Assembly: GCA_001304365.1 (NCBI GenBank)
Contig: LJNA01000042.1
Location: 1 to 10,182, forward strand
Direction of reading: 5' to 3'
Length of the DNA stretch: 10,182 bases
From: Syntrophobacter sp. DG_60
Lineage (GTDB): Bacteria; Desulfobacterota; Desulfofervidia; Desulfofervidales; DG-60
The notes under the pieces were generated by a model. The model searched no databases and was not told the DNA's origin. It saw only the letters and a program-made list of their open reading frames with translations. This document shows positions 1 through 6,807 of the stretch, piece after piece. A program made the position numbers and the translations under genes. Numbering within the stretch: the stretch's first letter is position 1; each line of letters opens with the position of its first letter.

Positions 1-3000
1 ATGGCTAAAAATAAAAGGTCTCCTCTTTTCTGGTTCTTTCTTGGGATAGGATGTTTTATTGTTCTTGTTTTCCTGATCCTAATGGTTCTCCCTGCCTTTT
101 TAAATATAAATTTTGTTAAATCCAAAATTAGTCAGGAATTAAAAGAACGCTATCAAGTTTCAGCCCAAATCGCCTCTATTTCGCTAAGATTCCTCCCCCG
201 TCCAAAGGTAGTTTTAACAGATACACAGGTCACTTCGGATAAAATTGAGGCTTATCTTCCTATGGTCTCGGCTTATCCTAAGCTCTGGCCTATTTTACAT
301 AAAAAACTTGAAATAGACACCATTGTTTTAGAAAAGCCCGGCTTAAAGGTTTTCCTCACCCCCAAACCAAAGAAACCTCCAGAACCTCTGATTGAAAGGC
401 TTAAAAAACAGGGTGAAAGGCTCTCAGCTTTTTCCTTTAAGGCCGATCTCCAATTAAAAAACGCTTCTCTTGAGGTCCTAGAGGGGCAGTCTTGCCTTTT
501 TAAGGCTGATTCTATCAATCTCATGGCTGAAATAAAGGATAATCAAATCCTCTTAGAAACTTCTTTTAATACTCCCTTTAGCCAAGAAGTGTTAATAAAA
601 GGGCGCGCTAATTTAGGGGCTGGTCTAGAAGGCCGGGCACATTTTAAAAAATTGAATCTTGAGCACTTCCCCTTTACTCCTCTAACTAGGAAAATAGTGA
701 AAACTGAAATAGATTTAGATCTCACTTTTGACTTGGAATCGCCTGCCAAGTTTAATTTGGGCTTTAATCTCGCCTGCCCCTGTTTTAAAACCCAAGATAT
801 CTTCTTAAAGGGCGGATTTGTCCAAGGAACAGCACTCAGGAAAGAAAATGCTTGGGAACTTAATATTTCAAGGTTAGGCCTTGAAAATCCAAGAGTTGAA
901 GGTCAAGGTTGGTTGGCTATAGACCTTAAAAAATACAAGATAGCCTATAACTTTGAGGGACAGGAGTTGGATGTAACTGGCCTCAGAAATTTATTGTGCA
1001 ATCTCCTTCCTCAAAACCAGACAGTCAAAGATATGTTTAGCATTGTAAAGACGGGGAGGATTAGAGACTTTCACATGTCCCAAGAGGCCCTTAGCAAAAG
1101 CGAGTTTAAAAACTTAAAGAATCTTAAGATAGATGCCCAAGTCATTACGGCAGAAGTAGATATCCCTACAGTAGAATTAAAGGTTCACAGCGGTCAAGGG
1201 AAAATTACCTTTAAACAAGGTATCCTTTATGGTGAAAACCTTTCTGGAATTGTCGAAGGGGCAAAACTAAGGGAAGCCAAGATTGCCATCGGCATCAAAG
1301 ACCCTAGTAAAATTTTAAATCTTCAGGGATACTTTACTGCCTCTTTAGAAACCGGTCTGTTTTTTTTAAAAAGATTTGTCAAAACTGACTCGATTCAGAA
1401 GGAACTTGGACTTATTTCCAAGGCAGAGGGTACCCTTTCTGGCACAATTGCCATTATTGGAACCTCCAATGCGGTAGATGTGGGTCTTAAAGCCTCCTTG
1501 TTAAAAGGGAACATCCTTTATCAAAGACTTCCCTATCCAGCTTTAATTGATAAGATTGACTTTTCCTATGACCAAAAAAAGATAACCTGGCAAGATCTGA
1601 AAGGACACCTTGGCCACTCTATGGTTAGTAAATCTAATGGAGAAATAGACCTTTCCACTGAAAAAGTTTTTATAAATATTAAAAACTTCTCTGGCAAACT
1701 AATTGCTCATGAACTTAACCCCTGGTTAAAACAACAAAATTTCCTTAAGGACTTCTATCAGGATTTTGACCTTCCCCAAGGAAAAGTTGAAATTTCTTCA
1801 GCTAATCTTATTTACAAATTTGGTGAATCTTCTTCCCTCAGTTATACCCTTAACTTTAGCCTCAGAGACTCCATCCTTTCCCTTTCCTTTTTACCAAAAA
1901 AGGCCCAGATAGAGAGTGGCCAGGGATTTATTTCTCCTCAAGTTATCAGGTTTAATGATACAAGAGGGCTTTTGGGAAAGGGAGACTTCATTATCTCTGG
2001 CGAGATTAAAGAACCCTTTGTAGAAAAAAGACAGATAAAGCTTTGGGGAGAAGGGGAAATTACTGCTGTCCTTGGAGATTGGATCTATCGGTTGGCAAAC
2101 ATCCCCGAGAGCCTTAAAATTAAGACACCAGCCAGAGTTGAATCCTTTAAATTAGATTATAGCCCTAGCAATATTCACCTTGAAACTAATCTCCTTAACC
2201 AACAAGGAATTGCCATGGGATTTAGCCTTGATTCTTTACCTAAAGAATTTTCCATTAAAGAGTTCTATTTAAAAGAAAATGACAAAGAATGTTACCTCTC
2301 TTTGGATTTAAATTGGCAGAAGGACTTTCTCATTGACCTGAACTTTAGAGGGACCCTTTCTTCTAAGACCTTAGATGCCATGTTGGTCCAGAATAAATAC
2401 CTTACAGGCATTTTTACAGGGGAAATTGAAGGAAAAGTAAACTTCTCACACCCTAGGAAGTCGGAGCTCACAGGTTATCTGTTGGTAGAGGGATTGGCAA
2501 ATATCAAGGGTCTTGAAGAACTTATGATTCAGCAAATGAATATAAAGGCCAGTGGCCGGGAAGTAGAGCTTGAAAAAGTTGCCCTTTCCTTAAAAGAAAC
2601 AGCACTAGATGGTCACGGAAGGATAAAATTTATACCAGGTTTTCTGGAAATAAAGGGAAAGGTATTTGCTTCGGTAATTAATTGGGATGAAATTAGCAGG
2701 TTTTTCTCTAAGAAAGTTACAGAAAAAGACTCTACCATTAAGTTTAAAGGTGACATAAACGCAGAAGTTGACTTACTTTGCTATGATAACCTTACATTTG
2801 AAGAGATAGGAATCCTTATCACGCTAGAGGAAACTGAAGAAGTAAGAATAGAGGTTTGGAAGGGACATTACTGCCATTTGGACTTAACCGGTCTTATAAA
2901 GGCAGGCAAGGATGAACTTGCGCTTCACATTTCTGTTCAGGGAGAAGATCAGGATCTTAACAATTTCTTTTATTGCCTTTCTAAAAAACGTGGTCTGTTT

Positions 3001-3579
3001 GATGCTAACTATTCTTTAAAAGGAGAGTTTAAGGCTGAGGGAAGAGAACATCCCCTTCAGGAAAACTCGGCCGGTCATTTGGAGTTTCATTCTGAAAAGG
3101 GACGGATTTATAAATTTACTCTCTTGGCCAAAATCTTTTCCCTCTTAAATGTTTTGGAAATCTTTAAGGGCAGGCTCCCAGACCTTGGTAAAGAAGGGCT
3201 TCATTATAAGCATTTTGATGTTAGTGCTAATTTAAAAAATGGTATTTTGGCCATAGATTCAGCGGTTATTGACAGTCCAGCTATGAAAATCGTTGGTCAA
3301 GGAACGTTCAACACCGCTAATTCAGAGCTGAAGATGACCATTTTAGTTGCCCCATTAAGAACCATTGACATCCTGTTGAGTAAAATACCTATTTTGGGAG
3401 GGATTTTAACAGGTAAAAGCAAAACCTTTATATCTGTGCCATTAGAGGTTAAAGGCCCAATTCAAGATCCTTTTGTAAAACTTCTTCCACCGTCAGCTAT
3501 TGGTAAAGGCATTCTGGGCATAATGAAAAGGTTCATCGGGGTACCTATAGAAATTTTCAAGCCTTTAAAAAAAGAATAA
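1..3579 (+). CDS. AsmA-family protein, YhdP-like large envelope protein
   Basis: The 1192-residue protein starts with a short basic tail (MAKNKR) and one strong hydrophobic segment at about residues 9-34, so it should be anchored in the inner membrane with nearly all of its length in the periplasm. After the anchor comes the typical AsmA N-terminal pattern (residues about 35-120: a helix, then 'ISLRFLPRPKVVLTD'), followed by a very long series of alternating beta strands. Residues about 1025-1175 resemble the AsmA/YhdP C-terminal region, with a 'GRIYKFTLLAKIFSLLN' element, 'GILAIDSAVIDSPAMKIVGQG', and a closing 'VKLLPPSAIG'. E. coli YhdP has a similar size, and that family is thought to form groove-like bridges carrying phospholipid between inner and outer membranes; this role is inferred by family here. 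The ATG is the first base of the window, so its ribosome binding site cannot be seen, but an anchor at residue 9 argues that it is the true start. The DNA is visibly more A/T-rich than the minus-strand genes at the right. Confidence 0.85.
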   Translation: MAKNKRSPLFWFFLGIGCFIVLVFLILMVLPAFLNINFVKSKISQELKERYQVSAQIASISLRFLPRPKVVLTDTQVTSDKIEAYLPMVSAYPKLWPILHKKLEIDTIVLEKPGLKVFLTPKPKKPPEPLIERLKKQGERLSAFSFKADLQLKNASLEVLEGQSCLFKADSINLMAEIKDNQILLETSFNTPFSQEVLIKGRANLGAGLEGRAHFKKLNLEHFPFTPLTRKIVKTEIDLDLTFDLESPAKFNLGFNLACPCFKTQDIFLKGGFVQGTALRKENAWELNISRLGLENPRVEGQGWLAIDLKKYKIAYNFEGQELDVTGLRNLLCNLLPQNQTVKDMFSIVKTGRIRDFHMSQEALSKSEFKNLKNLKIDAQVITAEVDIPTVELKVHSGQGKITFKQGILYGENLSGIVEGAKLREAKIAIGIKDPSKILNLQGYFTASLETGLFFLKRFVKTDSIQKELGLISKAEGTLSGTIAIIGTSNAVDVGLKASLLKGNILYQRLPYPALIDKIDFSYDQKKITWQDLKGHLGHSMVSKSNGEIDLSTEKVFINIKNFSGKLIAHELNPWLKQQNFLKDFYQDFDLPQGKVEISSANLIYKFGESSSLSYTLNFSLRDSILSLSFLPKKAQIESGQGFISPQVIRFNDTRGLLGKGDFIISGEIKEPFVEKRQIKLWGEGEITAVLGDWIYRLANIPESLKIKTPARVESFKLDYSPSNIHLETNLLNQQGIAMGFSLDSLPKEFSIKEFYLKENDKECYLSLDLNWQKDFLIDLNFRGTLSSKTLDAMLVQNKYLTGIFTGEIEGKVNFSHPRKSELTGYLLVEGLANIKGLEELMIQQMNIKASGREVELEKVALSLKETALDGHGRIKFIPGFLEIKGKVFASVINWDEISRFFSKKVTEKDSTIKFKGDINAEVDLLCYDNLTFEEIGILITLEETEEVRIEVWKGHYCHLDLTGLIKAGKDELALHISVQGEDQDLNNFFYCLSKKRGLFDANYSLKGEFKAEGREHPLQENSAGHLEFHSEKGRIYKFTLLAKIFSLLNVLEIFKGRLPDLGKEGLHYKHFDVSANLKNGILAIDSAVIDSPAMKIVGQGTFNTANSELKMTILVAPLRTIDILLSKIPILGGILTGKSKTFISVPLEVKGPIQDPFVKLLPPSAIGKGILGIMKRFIGVPIEIFKPLKKE

Positions 3580-3597
3580 AAGTTCATTGGAAAATTT

Positions 3598-3801
3598 TTG
3601 AAAAAACAGGAAAAAGAAGAGAAAGAGGAAAGCTATCACTTAGTGGAACGTAGCTATGGAAGCTTTGTAAGGAGTGTTAGACTGCCTATAAAAATAGAAG
3701 AGGAAAAGATTAAGGCCTCTTATAAAGATGGCATACTAAAGATAGACATGCCCAAGGCCGAAGAGGCAAAAAAGAAGGAAATTAAGATCAAAGTGGAATA
3801 G
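3598..3801 (+). pseudogene. Hsp20 small heat-shock protein, C-terminal half only
   Basis: The 67 residues match the second half of a bacterial Hsp20 alpha-crystallin domain: 'EEKEESYHLVERSYGSF' (the strand leading to the conserved R-x-Y-G-x-F), 'IKASYKDGILKIDMPK' (the A-x-x-x-D-G-x-L motif), and a C-terminal 'IKI' (residues 62-64) fitting the I-x-I motif that docks between dimers in small heat-shock chaperones. A normal Hsp20 has about 140-150 residues; the flexible N-terminus and first strands of the domain are absent. The only start in this frame is a TTG at 3598 with no convincing Shine-Dalgarno sequence. The AsmA stop lies 18 bases upstream in the same frame, and the AsmA C-terminus looks complete, so no missing half is hidden there. 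Most likely this is a 5'-deleted remnant; a short expressed peptide cannot be excluded because the frame is open and both motifs are intact. Confidence 0.75.
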
Positions 3802-3829
3802 AAAAAAAGATCCTATTTCACGGGGTAAA

Positions 3830-3857
3830 AGGCCCTTTGTCGGGGCCTCTTTTTTTT
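3830..3857 (+). terminator. Rho-independent terminator after the AsmA/Hsp20-remnant unit
   Basis: A stem AGGCCC (3830-3835) pairs with GGGCCT (3843-3848) around a 7-base loop, and an eight-base T run follows at 3850-3857. It lies 28 bases after the Hsp20-remnant stop. On the minus strand the same hairpin is followed by TTTTA, so it may also stop transcription arriving from the convergent DUF502 gene, less strongly. Confidence 0.8.
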
Positions 3858-3873
3858 ATTGCCCTATCTTGGA

Positions 3874-4488
3874 CTAGTCTTCTTTTGGGGCGACAATGCC
3901 CCCAGAAATAATAAGCTTAAAGGCATCTTCTACGCTCATGTCCAAAAAAATTAACTCTTCTTCAGGAATCAATAGGTAAAATCCAGAAGTAGGATTTGGT
4001 GTAGTGGGAACAAAGACATTGATGACTTTTTGGGCCGTTTTTTTCTGCACCTCCCCACTACCTGTGCCTGTAACAAAGCCCAAGCTATAAATACCTTTGC
4101 GGGGATATTCTATAAGGACAACCCGTCTAAAATGGGCCTCCTTTTTCAAAAAAATGGCCTCTAATAGTTGCTTTAAGGCTGTATAAAGCACCCTCAGAAA
4201 TGGGATTTTTTCAAATATCTGCTCGCCCCACCCTATTATCTTTTTACCAACATAATTGCGGGTAAAAAGTCCTGTTAAAAAAACAATAATAATAACCAGG
4301 ACAAACCCCATCCCCGGGAGATGAAAGGGAAGATAGGTGCCCGGATTGTACTTTGGTGGCAGATACGCTAAGAACTTATCCATGAAATTGAGAAACAAAA
4401 GGAGGGCATAAATGGTTAAGGAAATGGGCAAAAGGACTAATATACCGGCCAAAAAATTATTTTTCAGTATATCACGCAGTTTTTTCAA
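3874..4488 (-). CDS. DUF502 family inner-membrane protein
   Basis: The 204-residue protein has two hydrophobic helices (about residues 12-34 and 58-77) and then a soluble region of about 125 residues. The DUF502 family is recognised from the basic N-terminus running straight into 'FLAGILVLLPISLTIY', the conserved 'IPFLRVLYTALKQ' (95-107), and 'PTTPNPTSGF' (161-170). Length is normal for the family, whose biochemical function is not established. The start is a TTG at 4488: an in-frame TAA lies two codons upstream (4492-4494 on the minus strand), so the gene cannot begin earlier, and no strong Shine-Dalgarno sequence precedes it. It lies 60 bases after the oxidoreductase gene on the same strand and could be transcribed from it, but no functional link is evident. 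It converges with the AsmA unit, with the shared hairpin at 3830-3857 between them. Confidence 0.88.
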   Translation of the reverse strand: MKKLRDILKNNFLAGILVLLPISLTIYALLLFLNFMDKFLAYLPPKYNPGTYLPFHLPGMGFVLVIIIVFLTGLFTRNYVGKKIIGWGEQIFEKIPFLRVLYTALKQLLEAIFLKKEAHFRRVVLIEYPRKGIYSLGFVTGTGSGEVQKKTAQKVINVFVPTTPNPTSGFYLLIPEEELIFLDMSVEDAFKLIISGGIVAPKED

Positions 4489-4548
4489 TCTTTATTCAAT
4501 AATTTTTTTATTATCTTTCCCGCGTCTGGTGGATGAATAATCCTCCAA

Positions 4549-6300
4549 TTACTGAAAGAATCTCTTATAGGCAATCAGGGCCTGTTTGAAGAAGTCTTCC
4601 TTCAATTCCCCATAGGGGGAGGGTGTTTCTAAAATCCTTTTGGGAATACGCAGGTTGTCTAGCGAGAAACCTTCCCTCAATTTAAACCGATATTTTTCTC
4701 TCAGGATTTCTTCGCCCAGCTCCTTTAAATCCCCTTCGGGAAGGTCAAAGCCTGCAATTTTTAAAAGATGGGCAATAGTTGGATAACCATAGACACCTCT
4801 AGCAAAGAAACAAATCACCAGTGAGGAAAGGATCTGACGGTAAGCTTCTTCAGCAAATATTCTTTGGGCGTAAGCCTCTGGGCTTAAATTCTCTTTTCCC
4901 AAAAAATTCTGGTCAAAATTATAACCGGCTGAATCAAGGTGGCTGTGACGGGAACCGGCAAGAAGGGTCAAGTGGCTCCCATAACCGGTATGATAGCCAG
5001 ACATTTCATTTTTGCCAAAGGCCAACGCAAAATCTTTGCCACCATAGATTTCTGACGCATATTCTACACCCTTGGCAATAGCTTTATAAAATCTGTTTGG
5101 TTGTGAGACAATGTTTTTTACAATTTCTATGTAGGTCTGGTATCTCCCCCAGGCAGGCTCTAATCCCAATGTTTCCTTTCCCGTAATAAGTCCCTTTTGA
5201 AAGGCTTCAGTCGTCCAGGCCATGACTACACCGGTTGTGATTGCGTCCAAACCAAGCACTTCTACCTCATCCAACAAACGCAATACCCCTCTGACATCAC
5301 TAATGCCAAGCATGGCCCCAAGGGCATAGATGGGCTCATAATCGTAAGATGTAAAGGTAGTTTTGTAAAAATAAGACTCATCTTCATAGGGTTCTCTTAG
5401 GGCGGCCAGGTGGATGCAGGCCATGGGACAATGGGTGCAGGCAATGCGACGCCCAAGATAGTTTTCAGCTAGATGCTCTGCCGAAATCTTTTCGGCCTCT
5501 TCAAAAAAGGGACTCTGTAGATTTCTGGTGGGTAGGGCCTTGAGTTTATTTAGGTGGGAGATATTTAAAACCGTGCCCAAATCATGATACTTTTTTAAAG
5601 AAGGGCTGGATAGAAGTTGCTTAAAGATTTCATCATAGCTCTTTTTGTAACCCTTTTTGTCTACTACAGATAAGCTATGTTTACCGCCAATGATGATGGC
5701 TTTTAATTTCTTACTGCCAAAGACAGCCCCTAGCCCCAAGCGTCCAAAATGGCGGTATGTTTCGGTATTCAGGCAGGCATAACTCACCAAACGCTCCCCA
5801 CCTACACCAATCCGCATGATGGTGCGCATTCCAGAACCAGGTTCTCTTTCCCTTAGGGCACGGGCAGCCAAATTGCTCTTCATTCCCCAAATGCCCCTTC
5901 CATCGTGAAACTGAACTTTATCATTAAAAACCGTGATATACACTGGGGTATTACTTGCTCCTTTAATGACAATGGCACCGTATCCGGCCATGCGGATGCT
6001 GACTGCACTGCGGCCCCCGGCATGACTTTCACCCAGATTTCCTGTATGGGGTGACTTGAACATAGCCACAGTCTTGGAGGCCATAGGAAATAGGCCTACC
6101 AGAGGACCAACAGCAAAGATAATAGGATTATCTAGCCCTAAGGGGTCGGTGCCTTCTGGACACTCTTCATGTAGCAGGGCGGTGGCAACACCCACTCCAC
6201 CTATATATCTTTCAAAAACTTCGGGTCGATAATCGACCCAGAAGCGCCGGCGGCTCAAATCTATATAAAGGACTCTTTGCAAAGGTTCATGCTGTAACAT
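4549..6300 (-). CDS. Aldehyde:ferredoxin oxidoreductase family protein, tungsten/molybdopterin catalytic subunit
   Basis: This 583-residue protein is full length for the AOR family, which oxidises aldehydes to acids using a bis-pyranopterin tungsten (or molybdenum) cofactor and one [4Fe-4S] cluster. Cluster ligands are visible as C288-x2-C291-x3-C295 and C497 in 'SSLVICFF', close to the positions known in Pyrococcus furiosus AOR (288, 291, 295, 494). The N-terminal domain has 'YIGGVGVATALL' (32-43), 'SPHTGNLGESHAGG' (83-96) and the pterin-binding 'GRLGLGAVFGSKKLKAI' (186-202). The middle domain has 'DYEPIYALG' (320-328). An unusual stretch, 'GYHTGYGSHLTLLAGSRHSH' (435-454) continuing 'LDSAGY', stands where the active-site histidine region is expected and suggests a subfamily distinct from classical AOR. 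It overlaps the four-cluster ferredoxin gene by 14 bases, as in two-subunit WOR5-like and AorAB-like enzymes. The ATG at 6300 has a good Shine-Dalgarno sequence. The aldehyde substrate cannot be told from sequence. Confidence 0.93.
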   Translation of the reverse strand: MLQHEPLQRVLYIDLSRRRFWVDYRPEVFERYIGGVGVATALLHEECPEGTDPLGLDNPIIFAVGPLVGLFPMASKTVAMFKSPHTGNLGESHAGGRSAVSIRMAGYGAIVIKGASNTPVYITVFNDKVQFHDGRGIWGMKSNLAARALREREPGSGMRTIMRIGVGGERLVSYACLNTETYRHFGRLGLGAVFGSKKLKAIIIGGKHSLSVVDKKGYKKSYDEIFKQLLSSPSLKKYHDLGTVLNISHLNKLKALPTRNLQSPFFEEAEKISAEHLAENYLGRRIACTHCPMACIHLAALREPYEDESYFYKTTFTSYDYEPIYALGAMLGISDVRGVLRLLDEVEVLGLDAITTGVVMAWTTEAFQKGLITGKETLGLEPAWGRYQTYIEIVKNIVSQPNRFYKAIAKGVEYASEIYGGKDFALAFGKNEMSGYHTGYGSHLTLLAGSRHSHLDSAGYNFDQNFLGKENLSPEAYAQRIFAEEAYRQILSSLVICFFARGVYGYPTIAHLLKIAGFDLPEGDLKELGEEILREKYRFKLREGFSLDNLRIPKRILETPSPYGELKEDFFKQALIAYKRFFQ

Positions 6301-6706
6301 CTACCTGCTCCTTGTCTAATAGGGCAATAACCCCATGAGGACAATATTTGGTACAATAGCCACAATGGATGCAGATCACGGGTTTATTGGCGTCCTCATC
6401 CCAAAAGACAGCCCCAATGGTGCAAGCATCTTTACAATTCCCACAACCAATGCACTTTTGCGGTTGCAAAACTACACCTCCCTTTTTTCCTAGTTGTAAG
6501 GCATCCACCGGGCATACGGCCGCACAAGGTGGGTCTTCGCACGCTCGACATACGATGACGGTAAAACCACGGCTCATACCTCCACGGGAACGGACAAAGA
6601 TGGCAGACTTCCCTAGGCCACCCTTGCCGAAACGACGGTGGCATGCAAACATACAAAGTTGGCAACCAACACACCTCTCCAAGTCAACGACATGTAAACG
6701 GGCCAT
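6287..6706 (-). CDS. Four-cluster [4Fe-4S] ferredoxin subunit of the aldehyde oxidoreductase
   Basis: The 139-residue protein has sixteen cysteines in four groups, enough for four [4Fe-4S] clusters: C12/C15/C18/C22, C53/C56/C61/C65, C85/C88/C91/C95 and C112/C115/C118/C122. The spacing is that of the DMSO-reductase-type electron-transfer subunit, including the long second group 'CRACEDPPCAAVCP'. There is no signal peptide or membrane helix, so it should be cytoplasmic. Its stop lies inside the start of the oxidoreductase gene (14-base overlap), strong evidence of translational coupling and a shared complex. Known relatives by arrangement are the small subunit of P. furiosus WOR5, AorA of Aromatoleum and YdhY beside YdhV in E. 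coli. It should carry electrons from the tungsten site to an outside acceptor; no flavin subunit like AorC is present in the window. The ATG has no Shine-Dalgarno sequence before it, but a TATAAT box lies six bases upstream. Confidence 0.93.
   Translation of the reverse strand: MARLHVVDLERCVGCQLCMFACHRRFGKGGLGKSAIFVRSRGGMSRGFTVIVCRACEDPPCAAVCPVDALQLGKKGGVVLQPQKCIGCGNCKDACTIGAVFWDEDANKPVICIHCGYCTKYCPHGVIALLDKEQVDVTA
6308..6313 (-). promoter_or_regulatory. Shine-Dalgarno sequence of the oxidoreductase gene
   Basis: AAGGAG on the minus strand, seven bases before the ATG at 6300 and inside the last codons of the ferredoxin gene. It fixes the oxidoreductase start and explains how two overlapping genes can be translated at matched levels. 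Confidence 0.8.
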
Positions 6707-6712
6707 AGCAAT

Positions 6713-6718
6713 ATTATA
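6713..6718 (-). promoter_or_regulatory. Possible -10 box of the ferredoxin/oxidoreductase operon
   Basis: A perfect TATAAT reads on the minus strand and ends six bases before the ferredoxin ATG (6706). Transcription would begin at or almost at the ATG, giving a leaderless or nearly leaderless message, which fits the lack of a Shine-Dalgarno sequence. I found no good -35 hexamer 15-19 bases upstream and no TGn extension, and the area is A/T-rich, so this could be chance. Confidence 0.35.
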
Positions 6719-6807
6719 GTTTATCCGAGTTAAAAAATGAGTTTTCTCCTACTTAACAACTTTTTATCTAGCATAATATTAACAAAAAAAATAAAAGTTC
6801 TTGGTCT

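Noticed and set aside
273..749. Two minus-strand open frames under the AsmA gene
   Set aside because: They are antisense to a clearly coding AsmA N-terminal region, show no domain or ribosome binding site, and look like chance frames.
4489..4548. Promoter or terminator between the oxidoreductase and DUF502 genes
   Set aside because: Only an A/T-only short inverted repeat and a weak GATAAT are visible, with no -35 box and no GC-rich stem.
4821..5081. Plus-strand open frame inside the oxidoreductase gene
   Set aside because: It lies fully opposite a well-supported coding region, and its residues show no recognisable domain. The same holds for plus-strand frames at 5197-5400, 6369-6719, 7234-7671, 7640-7843 and 9041-9226.
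6432..6674. Cysteine-rich open frame on the minus strand overlapping the ferredoxin gene
   Set aside because: It is the ferredoxin gene read one frame off. Its cysteines do not form CxxCxxC groups, while the real frame has all sixteen ligands.
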